Assembly: GCA_036389675.1 (NCBI GenBank)
Contig: DASVWI010000036.1
Span: forward strand, 62,001 to 126,000
DNA length: 64,000 nt
Source of the DNA: DASQYE01 sp036389675
Lineage (GTDB): Bacteria; Acidobacteriota; Blastocatellia; Pyrinomonadales; Pyrinomonadaceae
Reading direction: 5' to 3'
In this document: in pieces, positions 1-8,634 of the stretch
Layout: each line of letters opens with the position of its first letter
How positions within the stretch are numbered: the first letter of the stretch is position 1
Translations under genes and position numbers: made by a program
Notes under the pieces: generated by a model
Databases searched by the model: none
Told to the model about the DNA's origin: nothing
Seen by the model: only the letters and a program-made list of their open reading frames with translations

Positions 1-652
1 TGCGCTCCGAGCCATGGTCGCGCAGCATCCTGACCATGCGCGCGACCTCCGCGTCGTCGGTCGTGACCGCTCCGCCTTCGCCATACGCGCCCAGATTCTT
101 GCCCGGATAAAAACTGAAGCAGCCCGCACGCGCGAGCGCGCCGACACGCCGTCCGCGATAGAGGCTGCCGTGCGCCTGCGCCGCGTCTTCGATCACAAGG
201 AGATTATGGCGCGCGGCCAATTCGGAGATTGGGTCGAGATCGGCGGCCTGACCATAGAGGTGTACGGGGATGATGGCGCGCGTGCGCTCTGTGATGGCCG
301 CTTCGATCTTCGTCGCATCTATCGTATAAGAGACCGAATCGGCATCAACGAAGACGGGCGTGGCCCCGGCGGTCGAGACGGCCTCGGCGGTCGCAAAGAA
401 GGTGTTGGCCGGGACGATAACTTCGTCGCCCGCCCCTATGCCGCAGGCCATCAGTGCCAGTTGAACAGCCGCCGTGCCGTTGCTGACCCCGACACAGAAT
501 CGCGCGCCCACGTATTCCGCGAAGGCCGCTTCAAACGCTTCGACCTCACGCCCGAGCACAAAGGCCGCGCTCTCAAGCACACGCCCGATGGCCGCGTCCA
601 CCTCCGCCCTGATCTCCCCGTACTGTGCCTGCAAGTCTACAAAAGGAACCAT
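1..652 (-). CDS. DegT/DnrJ/EryC1/StrS aminotransferase, C-terminus cut by window edge
   Basis: This is a PLP-dependent sugar aminotransferase that moves an amino group onto a keto-sugar nucleotide. About 217 residues are visible from the ATG at 652 and the frame is still open at base 1. The N-terminus has the family's VPFVDLQAQY opening. The aspartate of the IEDAAQAHGS segment should contact the PLP ring nitrogen. The Schiff-base lysine lies in YPGKNLGAYGEGG, near residue 184. The next gene in the same direction is a hexapeptide acetyltransferase, a pairing typical of 3-amino-sugar routes (WbpE/WbpD or FdtB/FdtC type); that specificity is inferred. No Shine-Dalgarno is visible because a family A repeat abuts the start codon. 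The family is secure, the substrate is not. Confidence 0.93.
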   Translation of the reverse strand, partial: MVPFVDLQAQYGEIRAEVDAAIGRVLESAAFVLGREVEAFEAAFAEYVGARFCVGVSNGTAAVQLALMACGIGAGDEVIVPANTFFATAEAVSTAGATPVFVDADSVSYTIDATKIEAAITERTRAIIPVHLYGQAADLDPISELAARHNLLVIEDAAQAHGSLYRGRRVGALARAGCFSFYPGKNLGAYGEGGAVTTDDAEVARMVRMLRDHGSER

Positions 653-658
653 GAAAGT

Positions 659-766
659 AAGGATGAAGGCGGAAGGATGAAGGATGAATCGGTTGCGTCC
701 ATCAGTTGTCGAACGACTCAACCAATCTTTCCTTCATCGTTGCCGCCTTCATCCTTCATCCTTTCT
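659..766. repeat. Intergenic palindromic repeat, family A copy 1
   Basis: The left arm carries GGATGAA-type heptads (AAGGATGAAGGCGGAAGGAT...) and the right arm their complement (...CCGCCTTCATCCTTCATCC), so the unit can fold into a long hairpin. It fills the gap between the acetyltransferase and the aminotransferase and contains the acetyltransferase's stop codon. The centre of this copy differs from the copies at 42.4-57.6 kb. Confidence 0.85.
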
Positions 767-1231
767 CATTATTCGTGCGGGATTACCGGCCACAGTTGCG
801 CCGGGGGGAACGTCTCTGGTGACGACCGCTCCGGCCCCGACGATGGCGCGTGTGCCGATGCGAACGCCCCCGAGGATGGTCGCACCCGTGCCGATTGACG
901 CTCCGCGCTCGACCCGCGTGGGCTCGACCTGCCAGTCCGAGTCCGTTTGCAGCGAGCCGTCCCGGGTAGTGGCGCGCGGGTATTTGTCGTTGATGAATTG
1001 GACGCCGTGGCCGATGAAGACTTCGTCCTCGACCGTCACGCCTTCGCAGATAAAGGTGTGGCTGGAGATTTTGCAGTAGCGACCGATGCGTGCGCCTTTT
1101 TGAATCTCGACGAAAGAGCCGATCTTCGAGCCGTCGCCGATCTCGCAGCCGTAGAGATTGACGAAGTTGTAGATGGCTACATCGCGCCCGAGCACAACGT
1201 CGGGCGCGATGACGCAATACTGGCCGCGCAT
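749..1231 (-). CDS. Left-handed beta-helix (hexapeptide repeat) sugar N-acetyltransferase
   Basis: A 160-residue acyltransferase built almost wholly of hexapeptide repeats (for example IGDGSKIGSFVEIQ and IGTGATILGGVRIG) and ending with the GNPARIMR tail. This family (WbpD, FdtC, WlbB) acetylates an amino group on a nucleotide sugar using acetyl-CoA. The H-T-F-I-C-E-G-V segment with VFIGHGVQFIND is typical of these enzymes. The ATG at 1231 overlaps the kinase stop as TGATG, which suggests coupled translation; a TTG one codon upstream is also possible. The last residues (KDEG) and the TGA stop come from a family A repeat. It probably acetylates the product of the adjacent DegT aminotransferase, which is inference from order. 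Confidence 0.9.
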   Translation of the reverse strand: MRGQYCVIAPDVVLGRDVAIYNFVNLYGCEIGDGSKIGSFVEIQKGARIGRYCKISSHTFICEGVTVEDEVFIGHGVQFINDKYPRATTRDGSLQTDSDWQVEPTRVERGASIGTGATILGGVRIGTRAIVGAGAVVTRDVPPGATVAGNPARIMRKDEG

Positions 1232-3627
1232 CAACTAGACCCGCGCGCGTCGGCAGCGCCCGGCCCGTCGTCCATCCCCTCATCGTCCGTCGTGTAGTAG
1301 CTTGAGTAGTAACCGGCGTAGTAGTACTCCTGCGTCTCAAGCTTCACGTTGTTGATGACGACGCCGAAGATGTTAGCGCCGACATCGAGCAGTTGCTGTT
1401 TGGCGCGGCGCACGACGGCGCGCGACGAGCGACCGCCGTGGACGACGAGCATCACGCCGTCCACCATCGTCGAGAGAATCGAGGCGTCGGTAAAGGAGAT
1501 GCAGGGCGGCGAGTCTATGACGACGTGTGTGAAGCGCTCGCCGAGCTCGCTCAGGAGCTTACGCATCTCGTTCGAGCCGAGAAGCTCCGCCGGGTTGGGC
1601 GGAACGGGGCCGGAGGTCAGAATCTTCAGATTCGGCAGCGGCCCGTAAGACTGCAACAGAGAGTCCAGGTCCGTCTCGCCCGACAGGTAGTTGGTGATGC
1701 CGCGCACGTTCGGCACGTTGAAGTGCGAATGCAGACGCGGACGCCTCAGATCGCAGTCCACGACCAGAACTTCGACGCCCGTGTGGGCCAACATAATGCT
1801 GGTGTTCACGGCGGTCGTCGTTTTGCCTTCCGAAGGCTGGCTGGATGTCACCAGAATAGTCTTCGGCGGCTGCCCGGCGGAGGACAGGAGCAGAGAGGTA
1901 CGCAGGTGTCTGTAGGCTTCAGCGATGGGCGAGCGCGTATCGTTGATCAAAGAGAGCGCCGTGCTCTCCTTGTCATAGCCTTCGACGGGCGCGCCTCCGC
2001 CCGTGCCGATCATCTTCAGCCGCAGCCGCGACTCGTTACGCAGCGCCGGAATGACGGCCAGCGCAGGCAGGTGTATGTAGCGGTCGATGTCATTGACGTT
2101 CTTCAGCGTGTCGTCAAGGTAATGGAGCAGGAAGGCCAGACCGACGCCGGCGGCCAGAGAGAGCACGAGCGCCAGAAAGATATTGCGCGTGCGCTGTGGG
2201 CCAATCGGAGCGCCGGGAACGCGCGCCGTGGTCGCGACGCTGACGTTATTGGGCCTATCGTTGCGTGTAATCTGTAGCTCGCGCTGGCGTTGAAGCAGCG
2301 TGTTGAGAATCTGCTTGTTGGTCTCAAGCTCCTGCCGGATGGCTGCGAGCGCGATCAAGTCCTGATTCTGCTGAGAAGTGACGGCGCGCTGCGCGTTGTA
2401 GGCTTGCCTGAGCATATTCTCGCGGGCCTGCGCCGCCTCGTAGCGCGACTTCATGGCCGTCACCACCTCGCGCGGAGAGTCGCGCAGCGCTTCCTCAAGC
2501 TGACTGATCTGCTTCTCGACCCTCTGGACTTCGGGCCACTCGCGCGTGTAGGTCACGAGCAGCTCGTCGCGCTTCGTGATTAAGAGATCGAGGCGGGCAC
2601 GAAGCTCCTGCGTGCGTTTGTTCTCCAGAACCTCCGGTATAGAGTTGGAGTCGGTCTCTTTGGAAGCCGCATCGTAGAGCGATTTGAGATTCTTGGTAGT
2701 ATTTTCCGCATCGAGAAGTTGCGAGCTAAGGGTCGCCAGTCGTTGACCTTCAAGGTCAGCCTTGGGGTCTATCGCCTGCGGAAGGTTGTGCTGCTTGGCA
2801 TAGTTATACTGTTCTTCGGACGAGCGCTTGATCTTGAGCTGGAGGTCTGCAATCTCTCTTGAGAGCAGCTCGTTGGCGTTCTGCGACCCCTTGGTCTGGC
2901 GCACCAGATTATTGAGCACGAAGACATCGCCCATCGTGTTGACTATCTTCTGCGCCAGCACGGGGTCTGTGTGCGTGTAGTTGAGGTCAACGAGGTTAGT
3001 GCCGGGTCGCGGGCTGACTCTTAAATTAGCCGCGATAGTATCCTCGTAGGGCTCAAGCTGCGCGATCTCTTCGGGCGTTAGCTGTTGGCCTTCGAGGTAA
3101 TCCGGGCCGACGACCTCGACGCGCTTGTTGGAGACGGGCGTGCTCGGCGGCTTCTCGCGCGAGAAGATGCGACGCAGCGAGGAATAGATGCTGGTCTGCG
3201 CCTGCGCGTCGAAAAAGGCCGGGTTGTGCTGCAAGTCGAGCGTCAGAACCACCTGGCGCGAGAGCGTCGGGTTCTTGAGCAGCTCAAGCTGTGTCTGCCA
3301 GAACTTCGGGTCTGAATCGGCATTGATGATCACGCCGCCCCCTGTTTGCAGAATGCTGCGCTGCGGCTGCTCGATTTGAATCGTCATCGCCGCCTCGTAG
3401 ATGGACGGCAGGCGATACTGCTGAATCGTGACCAGAGAGGTGATGACCACGATGAGGCTCAGTATCAGCCACTTGCGCTTGAGGACGACGGCCATGTAAT
3501 CGCGCAGGTTGATGGAGTCAGCCGGCGACACCCCGTAGGATTTCGGCGTCGCGACATTACGCAGCGGGCGTTCGAGAGTCTGTTCCCCGAGCGAGAGGGG
3601 GAGCAGGCGATTATCTTCAGAAATCAT
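1231..3627 (-). CDS. Polysaccharide co-polymerase / tyrosine autokinase (Wzc-type BY-kinase)
   Basis: This 798-residue protein joins a Wzz-type chain-length domain to a cytoplasmic tyrosine kinase. Two membrane segments (about residues 51-70 and 478-500) flank a periplasmic coiled-coil region. The kinase has Walker A SQPSEGKTTT near 596-604, Walker A' LVVDCDLRRP and Walker B VVIDSPP. A C-terminal tyrosine cluster (QEYYYAGYYSSYY) is the usual autophosphorylation site. Such proteins control polymerisation and export of capsule or exopolysaccharide in Gram-negative bacteria. The gene is first in a minus-strand unit with the acetyltransferase and aminotransferase, and a promoter-like pair lies about 60 nt upstream. 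The family call is firm; no outer-membrane Wza partner is seen in the window. Confidence 0.95.
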   Translation of the reverse strand: MISEDNRLLPLSLGEQTLERPLRNVATPKSYGVSPADSINLRDYMAVVLKRKWLILSLIVVITSLVTIQQYRLPSIYEAAMTIQIEQPQRSILQTGGGVIINADSDPKFWQTQLELLKNPTLSRQVVLTLDLQHNPAFFDAQAQTSIYSSLRRIFSREKPPSTPVSNKRVEVVGPDYLEGQQLTPEEIAQLEPYEDTIAANLRVSPRPGTNLVDLNYTHTDPVLAQKIVNTMGDVFVLNNLVRQTKGSQNANELLSREIADLQLKIKRSSEEQYNYAKQHNLPQAIDPKADLEGQRLATLSSQLLDAENTTKNLKSLYDAASKETDSNSIPEVLENKRTQELRARLDLLITKRDELLVTYTREWPEVQRVEKQISQLEEALRDSPREVVTAMKSRYEAAQARENMLRQAYNAQRAVTSQQNQDLIALAAIRQELETNKQILNTLLQRQRELQITRNDRPNNVSVATTARVPGAPIGPQRTRNIFLALVLSLAAGVGLAFLLHYLDDTLKNVNDIDRYIHLPALAVIPALRNESRLRLKMIGTGGGAPVEGYDKESTALSLINDTRSPIAEAYRHLRTSLLLSSAGQPPKTILVTSSQPSEGKTTTAVNTSIMLAHTGVEVLVVDCDLRRPRLHSHFNVPNVRGITNYLSGETDLDSLLQSYGPLPNLKILTSGPVPPNPAELLGSNEMRKLLSELGERFTHVVIDSPPCISFTDASILSTMVDGVMLVVHGGRSSRAVVRRAKQQLLDVGANIFGVVINNVKLETQEYYYAGYYSSYYTTDDEGMDDGPGAADARGSS

Positions 3628-3684
3628 AACTTTTAGACCTTAAATTAAAGAGTACGGCAAACCGAGAGGCTCCGGCGACAGAGC

Positions 3685-3712
3685 ATCATACCAAAGATGA
3701 GAGTTTAGACAA
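3685..3712 (-). promoter_or_regulatory. Candidate sigma-70-type promoter for the wzc-type operon
   Basis: Read on the minus strand, TTGTCT is followed by a 16-nt spacer and TATGAT. This places a start about 50 nt upstream of the kinase ATG. Only the sequence match supports it. Confidence 0.5.
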
Positions 3713-3735
3713 GCCCTCGGGCACATCCGGCCCAA

Positions 3736-4599
3736 TCAAACGGCGGTCTTCAGGCCGGACGACGTATTGACGAAATCCCTCAGCGAATCGAGCCACGGGG
3801 GGAGCGGTTCGAGACCAATCGCTTCTGAGATGAGACATTTCAGGCGAGAGTTGCGCGGGCGCGGCGCTGGGCGGTTAATTGAATCCATGCCGATACTCTC
3901 TATGTCGGCCTCGCACCCGCAGAAGGCGACCGCCGCGCGCGTGAACTCTTCATAGCTCGCCCCCTCGCCGCTATTAACCACGTGATAGACGCCCGGCAGG
4001 TCGAGCTCGGCCAGCCGCCGCAGCCGCTGCGCCAGGTCTACAGCATAGGTCGGAGTGCCGTAGGCGTCGCGTATGGCCCGTAGGCGCGCGCCGCTCTGCG
4101 CCAAGTCGATGACCTGGCTCAGGAAATTTGTGCCGCCTGTGCCGAATATCCAGCCCGTGCGGATGACTATGGTGCGCGCGTTTGCCGCCTGTGCGAGCCG
4201 CTCGCCCTCAAGCTTGGCCGCGCCGTAGACGCTAACGGGGCGCGGGTCGTCGCGCTGGGTATAGAAGCCCGCCTTCGCGCCGTCGAAGACGTAGTCGGTG
4301 GAGATGGTGACGAGCGTTGCGCCTACGCGGCGGCTCTCGGCGGCGAGGTTGCGCGGCCCGCGTGCGTTGACGCTGTAGGCGTGCCCTGCGTCAGCCTCGC
4401 AGCCGTCCACATTCGTCCACGCCGCGCAATTAAAGACGACATCGGGCCTCTCAATCTCAAAGGCCGCGCGAACACGCGCTTCGTCCGTAATATCTAAGGT
4501 CTGGTGAGTGTAGGCCGAGACAGTATCGCCCAGAGAGGCACAGTAACCGGCGACGGCGCGACCGACCATCCCACCCGCTCCTGTCACCAATGCTTTCAC
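3736..4599 (-). CDS. rmlD: dTDP-4-dehydrorhamnose reductase (RmlD family)
   Basis: This 287-residue short-chain dehydrogenase has the NAD(P)-binding GAGGMVGR at residues 7-14, the STDYVFDG motif typical of RmlD, and catalytic YGAAK near residue 124. It would catalyse the last step of dTDP-L-rhamnose synthesis, reduction of dTDP-4-keto-L-rhamnose. The start is GTG with GGAGGT about 12 nt upstream, behind a strong promoter-like pair. It is transcribed apart from the wzc unit. No RmlA or RmlC is recognisable in the window; a dehydratase that might serve as RmlB lies at 20.7 kb but has a variant active-site motif. A close relative acting on another 4-keto sugar cannot be excluded. Confidence 0.9.
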   Translation of the reverse strand: MKALVTGAGGMVGRAVAGYCASLGDTVSAYTHQTLDITDEARVRAAFEIERPDVVFNCAAWTNVDGCEADAGHAYSVNARGPRNLAAESRRVGATLVTISTDYVFDGAKAGFYTQRDDPRPVSVYGAAKLEGERLAQAANARTIVIRTGWIFGTGGTNFLSQVIDLAQSGARLRAIRDAYGTPTYAVDLAQRLRRLAELDLPGVYHVVNSGEGASYEEFTRAAVAFCGCEADIESIGMDSINRPAPRPRNSRLKCLISEAIGLEPLPPWLDSLRDFVNTSSGLKTAV

Positions 4600-4636
4600 C
4601 GAAGTGATTAGACCTCCGCCCCGCGAAATGCTTCGG

Positions 4637-4666
4637 AGTATAGGAATGCGCCGGAGAGGGTGTCAA
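4637..4666 (-). promoter_or_regulatory. Strong candidate promoter for rmlD
   Basis: On the minus strand TTGACA is followed by an 18-nt spacer and TATACT, near consensus. The leader would be about 30 nt, with GGAGGT before the GTG start at 4599. Confidence 0.65.
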
Positions 4667-4697
4667 GAAAGGGCTCGAAACGGGGCGGGGGCATTGA

Positions 4698-4726
4698 TTG
4701 ACTTCCTGATTTCGCGGGTATATCGT
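4698..4726 (+). promoter_or_regulatory. Promoter of beta-helix gene 1
   Basis: TTGACT, 17-nt spacer, TATCGT, followed by CCGTCCGCTTTTCA. The same layout and downstream box recur ahead of gene 2, and a TTGAAC-17-TATTGT pair precedes gene 4, which supports real function. It implies a leader of about 205 nt. The rest of this 339-nt gap holds the rmlD promoter and the leader; no other gene is seen in it. Confidence 0.6.
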
Positions 4727-4732
4727 CCGTCC

Positions 4733-4938
4733 GCTTTTCAGAGAATGCCTGCGGCCAGAGCGTCCAGCTCCTTCAGGCGAACCTCTTGTGTACGGTTCTT
4801 GTCCGCCATCTCTCTTTTTAGCGCAATTTCTCAGCCCTCAGGGGCTCTTCTTTTAGAAACAGACGCTTGTTTCTCTTCCTCGGAACGCTGATAGCCCACA
4901 ACTAACCCTTTTGACCCCTTAGAAGGAGGCTCCTCGAA
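4733..4938 (+). other. Long conserved 5' leader of beta-helix gene 1
   Basis: Untranslated region between the predicted transcription start and the ATG. The box TTAGAAACAGACGCTTGTTT at 4853-4872 recurs with one change in gene 2's leader (6254-6273) and in weaker form before gene 3. The leader ends in AGAAGGAGG. No convincing ORF is present. Confidence 0.45.
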
Positions 4939-5910
4939 ATGACCAGCTTAAGATTCACACTTCAACTCGTCGCTCTACTTGCCCTCGTCACTCTCGGCGC
5001 TTCGCTCGCGCAGGCCCAGGCGACCCGCTCCTTTATTTCAGCCGTCGGCGACGACGTTAACCCCTGCAGCCGCACCGCTCCCTGCAAGACCTTCGCCGGT
5101 ACGATCTCGAAGACGAACCAGAACGGCGATATGATCGTCCTCGATTCGGGCAGCTTCGGAACCGTGACGCTCACCAAATCCGTCGGTATTGACGCGGGCG
5201 GGAATGTCGCGGTCATCGGCGCTGCCGCCACCACCGGCATTTCCATCAACCTCAATCCCGCGCTCGGCAATACGGACGTTGTGCACACCGTACGTATACG
5301 CGGCATAAACATCCTGGGGGCGGGCAACAATGCCAAGACAGGAATCCGTGGCATCAACATCCCAAGCACCAACTTTACCGACATGAAAGTAGTCTTAGAG
5401 GATGTCGTCATTGACGGTTTCCTCAACGAAGGCGTTCTATTCTCTGCTGACGGCGGCGATCTGGTCGTCAGGGATTCCGTGATCAGAAACAACGACACCT
5501 CCGGCATCAAGGTTGACAGCGCTGGCGCAAACCTCGTTCACGTCAACGTGACCAACTCCGCTTTGGTGCTCAACAACGACGGCATTCTCTTTGAGGACAA
5601 CGTGCGCGGGGCCATGCAGAACAGCAACGTCTCCAACAACGAATCGAACGGAATCGTGGTAACGAACGTCACGCAGGCGTCCCTGCTACAGGTTCAGCAC
5701 ACGCTGATCTCCGATAACAGGCTGGCGGGTGTGGTCGCGGGCGGCAACATCACCTACGGCACGGTGCAGCTCTCCGATTGCATGATTACCAACAACGCCA
5801 CCGGATTGCAGATCAACGCGAACGGGCTGATTAATTCGTGGGGCAACAACCAGCTCTCGTCAAACGGCGTGGACGGAACCTTCAGCGTATCGACGCTGAC
5901 GCTACAGTAG
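4939..5910 (+). CDS. Secreted right-handed beta-helix protein, tandem copy 1 (type A end)
   Basis: A 323-residue exported protein of unknown function. Residues 1-28 form a Sec signal peptide ending ALAQAQA-like, followed by a cysteine motif NPCSRTAPCKTF (Cys43, Cys49) shared by all four copies. The remainder is Asn/Gly-rich with strand-turn repeats such as VRDSVIRNNDTSGIKV and LNNDGILFEDNVRG, the pattern of parallel beta-helix (PbH1-type) folds. Beta-helices often bind or cleave polysaccharide, but no catalytic signature is recognised. The C-terminus (INSWGNNQLSSNGVDGTF) matches copy 4 and differs from copies 2 and 3. It has its own promoter, a strong Shine-Dalgarno (AGAAGGAGG) and a terminator. 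Confidence 0.85.
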   Translation: MTSLRFTLQLVALLALVTLGASLAQAQATRSFISAVGDDVNPCSRTAPCKTFAGTISKTNQNGDMIVLDSGSFGTVTLTKSVGIDAGGNVAVIGAAATTGISINLNPALGNTDVVHTVRIRGINILGAGNNAKTGIRGINIPSTNFTDMKVVLEDVVIDGFLNEGVLFSADGGDLVVRDSVIRNNDTSGIKVDSAGANLVHVNVTNSALVLNNDGILFEDNVRGAMQNSNVSNNESNGIVVTNVTQASLLQVQHTLISDNRLAGVVAGGNITYGTVQLSDCMITNNATGLQINANGLINSWGNNQLSSNGVDGTFSVSTLTLQ

Positions 5911-5937
5911 TAATCCTTCGCGGGCTTCGCGCGCGGG

Positions 5938-5981
5938 CTCTCGCCGGCTCAGTTCTCCCGAGCCGGCGAGAGCGATTTTTA
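5938..5981 (+). terminator. Rho-independent terminator after beta-helix gene 1
   Basis: A perfect 13-bp stem (CTCTCGCCGGCTC at 5938-5950 pairs with 5960-5972) with a 9-nt loop, followed by CGATTTTT. Confidence 0.85.
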
Positions 5982-6090
5982 TCAATGGGAATTTCCCGCA
6001 CCGAAGGTTTTACGGGCTCTGGCGTGAGGCTCTTTCGAGGGCACGCAAGTTTTGTTGCGCAAATTATCTTGCTCCGAGCGTCCTGAGCCA

Positions 6091-6119
6091 TTGACATTTT
6101 TATTTTGTAGGTATATTGT
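6091..6119 (+). promoter_or_regulatory. Promoter of beta-helix gene 2
   Basis: TTGACA, 17-nt spacer, TATTGT, followed by CCGTCCGCTTTTCAAAGAAT, nearly identical to the segment after the gene 1 promoter. The implied leader is about 210 nt. Confidence 0.65.
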
Positions 6120-6125
6120 CCGTCC

Positions 6126-6338
6126 GCTTTTCAAAGAATATGCCGGGTGGGCCAAGATTGGGCCAATAACAGCCGGCCAACATTTTACGAATAGCTCTTG
6201 ACCCCGATCACCTTACTTCAGACTGTTTCGCTCGCCCGTCATAGGCTCGCCTGTTAGAAACAGCCGCTTGTTTTTCTGCTACCGAATGTAATAACCCGAC
6301 AGTCAATATAACCATCTGACTTGAAGGAGACTCCCAAA
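6126..6338 (+). other. Long conserved 5' leader of beta-helix gene 2
   Basis: The untranslated leader carries two shared boxes: 6201-6236 is almost identical to 7382-7418 ahead of gene 3, and 6254-6273 matches 4853-4872 ahead of gene 1. No convincing ORF. The 428-nt gap between genes 1 and 2 is accounted for by the gene 1 terminator, this promoter and this leader. Confidence 0.45.
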
Positions 6339-7307
6339 ATGACTAGCTTTAGATTTACCATGCAACTCGTGGCTCTTTTTGCGTTCGTCGCGCTCGGCGC
6401 AACGCTTGCGCAGGCACAGGCGACCCGCACATGGGTATCAGGTGTTGGCTCTGATGCTAACCCTTGCAGCCGCACCGCTCCCTGCCAGACCTTTTCCGGT
6501 GCTTTGAGCAAAACCTTCATCAACGGTGAGATCGACGCCCTAGACCCGAGCGGCTTCGGCACGGTCACAATCTCCAAGTCTATAACCATTGACGGCTCGG
6601 GAACTTTAGCCTCTATCCTCGGCAGCGGCACGACAGGCGTTACCGTCAATCTCACTTCCAGTCTCACCGACGACCCGCTCAGGATCGTGCGCCTTCGCGG
6701 CCTCTCGATTAACGGGGCGGGGCCAAGCGGCACGGTCGGAACGCGGACGGGCATTCGTGGCATCAATGTTTCGAGCGCGAATACCAGCCAGCCGAAGGTC
6801 GTGATTGAGGATAGCGTCATCGAAGGGTTCGCCAATGAAGGCATCCTGTTTGCTGCCAACGGCGGCAACCTGACGATACACAACACCTACGTCAGGAACA
6901 ACGGCACTGCCGGTATCAGGGCTGATAGCGCGGGCGTCAACACAGTCTTCGTCTCTGTCAGGAACTCCTACTCGAATCTCAACGCGCAGGAAGGCATTCG
7001 TTTCGAGGACAACGTGCGCGGCACTGTCATGGAATCGAATTTCTCCAACAACACGCTGAACGGCGTGGCGATGGTGGCGACGACGACGGCCAGCGAGCTA
7101 AACATCGACCTGAGCCAAATCTCCAACAACAAGCAGTTTGGCGTGGTCTCGGCTGGCGCTCTCGGCACAACTCGCCTGACCGGCAACGAGATCACCAACA
7201 ACCTGAGCAACGGCATCTCGATCACGAGCGGGTCGGTTTGCTCCAACACCAAAAACCACATCACAACTCCGACACAGGCTCCGAACTGCACCTTCACAGA
7301 TCAGTAG
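6339..7307 (+). CDS. Secreted right-handed beta-helix protein, tandem copy 2 (type B end)
   Basis: A 322-residue paralogue of copy 1, with a signal peptide ending ...AQAQA, then TRTWVSGVGSDANPCSRTAPCQTF and beta-helix repeats (for example VRNNGTAGIRADS and NAQEGIRFEDNVRG). I chose the ATG at 6339 because it aligns with the other copies and has AAGGAG 9 nt upstream; an in-frame TTG at 6321 would put the Shine-Dalgarno inside the gene. The C-terminus contains two extra cysteines (SVCSNTKNH, APNCTFTDQ) shared only with copy 3, possibly a capping disulfide. Function is unknown; surface or periplasmic location is inferred from the signal peptide. Confidence 0.85.
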   Translation: MTSFRFTMQLVALFAFVALGATLAQAQATRTWVSGVGSDANPCSRTAPCQTFSGALSKTFINGEIDALDPSGFGTVTISKSITIDGSGTLASILGSGTTGVTVNLTSSLTDDPLRIVRLRGLSINGAGPSGTVGTRTGIRGINVSSANTSQPKVVIEDSVIEGFANEGILFAANGGNLTIHNTYVRNNGTAGIRADSAGVNTVFVSVRNSYSNLNAQEGIRFEDNVRGTVMESNFSNNTLNGVAMVATTTASELNIDLSQISNNKQFGVVSAGALGTTRLTGNEITNNLSNGISITSGSVCSNTKNHITTPTQAPNCTFTDQ

Positions 7308-7331
7308 AAACTGATCGTCACCTTTTCACGG

Positions 7332-7365
7332 TTGCCAGCCGGCTTCAACGGAGGCCGGCTGGCAA
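7332..7365 (+). other. Stem-loop between beta-helix genes 2 and 3
   Basis: TTGCCAGCCGGC at 7332-7343 pairs perfectly with 7354-7365 around a 10-nt loop. There is no U-run after it, so it may be a processing or stabilising hairpin rather than a terminator. Genes 2 and 3 may therefore be co-transcribed. Confidence 0.6.
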
Positions 7366-7522
7366 TCGAAAGAACTCTCGAACCCCGATCACCTTACTTT
7401 AAGACTGTTTCGCTCGCCACTGCGCGGGCACACCCGGTAGAGACAGCCGCTATTGTGCTGCTATCCAATGTAACGGCCTCACGGCCAAACAAACACTCTA
7501 ACCCTCTAAGGAGACTCCCAAA

Positions 7523-8512
7523 ATGACTAGACTTAGATTTACAGTTCAACTCGTGGCGGTTCTGGCCTTCGTCGCTCTCGGCGCTTCCCTCGCTCAAGCA
7601 CAGTCGGCCCGCACATGGGTCTCAGGCGTCGGCGACGACATCAACCCCTGCAGCCGCACCGCACCGTGCAAGACTTTCGCGGGCGCGATCAGCAAGACGG
7701 CGATCAACGGCGAGATTGATGCCCTCGATCCGGGCGGCTTCGGCGGCCTGACGATCACCAAATCCCTGACCGTCGACGGAAACGGAACACTGGCCGGCAT
7801 TCTGGCGTCGGGACTGAGCGCCGCCATCACCGTCAACTTCAATCAGGACGACATCCACGACCCGCTCAAGACGGCGCGCATACGCAACCTGACGCTCAAC
7901 GGCGGCGGCCTTTTCACCTGCCCCGACGGGACTCTTTCCTGCGGCGGCAGAACGGGCACGCGCGGCATCAACGTCTCGTCGTCCAGCCTCGGCCAGCCCA
8001 AAGTCACGATCGAAGACACGGTCATCTTCAGCTTCGTCAACGAAGGCGTTCTCTTTGCCGCCAACGGCGGCGACCTCAACGTCCGCAACAGCATCATCCG
8101 TGACAACGGCACGGCTGGCATACGCGTTGACAGCTTTGGCGCTAACAAAGTCTTCGTCTCGGTTGATAAGTCACACACGATCTTCAACGCGCAGGAAGGC
8201 GTCCGCTTTGAGGACAACGTGCGCGGCGCGATCACCAACAGCACCCTCTCCAACAACACGCTCAACGGCGCGGCGGTCGTCGCTTCAACTTCGGCCAGCG
8301 AGATGAACATCGACCTCAGCAGCGTCTCCAATAACCGCCAGTTCGGCGTGGTCACGTCGGGCGGGCTCAGCACCATCCGCCTGAGCGGCACCGAAGTCAC
8401 CAACAACGTGACCAACGGTATATCGAACGCGACGGGCTCGGTCTGCTCCAACACCCGGAATCACATCACTGCTCCGACGATGGCCCCCAACTGCGCTTTC
8501 ACAGATCAGTAG
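7523..8512 (+). CDS. Secreted right-handed beta-helix protein, tandem copy 3 (type B end)
   Basis: A 329-residue paralogue, closest to copy 2: signal peptide to about residue 27, then ARTWVSGVGDDINPCSRTAPCKTF, beta-helix repeats (VRNSIIRDNGTAGIRVDS, FEDNVRGAITNSTLSNN) and the two-cysteine tail SVCSNTRNH...APNCAFTDQ. It carries an additional Cys pair in an insertion near residue 130 (FTCPDGTLSCGG) whose counterpart is STCGGLACG in copy 4, so the paralogues share features in a mosaic way. AAGGAG lies 9 nt before the ATG. No TTGAC-type promoter is found just upstream, unlike copies 1, 2 and 4. Function unknown. Confidence 0.85.
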   Translation: MTRLRFTVQLVAVLAFVALGASLAQAQSARTWVSGVGDDINPCSRTAPCKTFAGAISKTAINGEIDALDPGGFGGLTITKSLTVDGNGTLAGILASGLSAAITVNFNQDDIHDPLKTARIRNLTLNGGGLFTCPDGTLSCGGRTGTRGINVSSSSLGQPKVTIEDTVIFSFVNEGVLFAANGGDLNVRNSIIRDNGTAGIRVDSFGANKVFVSVDKSHTIFNAQEGVRFEDNVRGAITNSTLSNNTLNGAAVVASTSASEMNIDLSSVSNNRQFGVVTSGGLSTIRLSGTEVTNNVTNGISNATGSVCSNTRNHITAPTMAPNCAFTDQ

Positions 8513-8539
8513 AAACTGCTCTGCAACTTTTTACCATAA

Positions 8540-8577
8540 GCGGGGGCTGCCTTCGAGTGAAGGCAGCCCCCGCTTTT
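8540..8577 (+). terminator. Rho-independent terminator after beta-helix gene 3
   Basis: A perfect 15-bp GC-rich stem (8540-8554 with 8559-8573), 4-nt loop GAGT, followed by TTTTG. Confidence 0.85.
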
Positions 8578-8634
8578 GTAAAGCCTCCCGCTCCCACCCC
8601 TCGCCAACTTTCTTTGCCTCACAGCAATCACTTG

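Noticed and set aside
14..898. A plus-strand open frame across the aminotransferase and repeat
   Set aside because: It runs antisense to a clear aminotransferase and through a family A repeat; no homology is visible.
7451..7456. TATTGT before beta-helix gene 3 as a promoter like those of genes 1, 2 and 4
   Set aside because: The position 17 nt upstream reads GCACAC, not a -35; by alignment this TATTGT corresponds to a different part of gene 2's leader.
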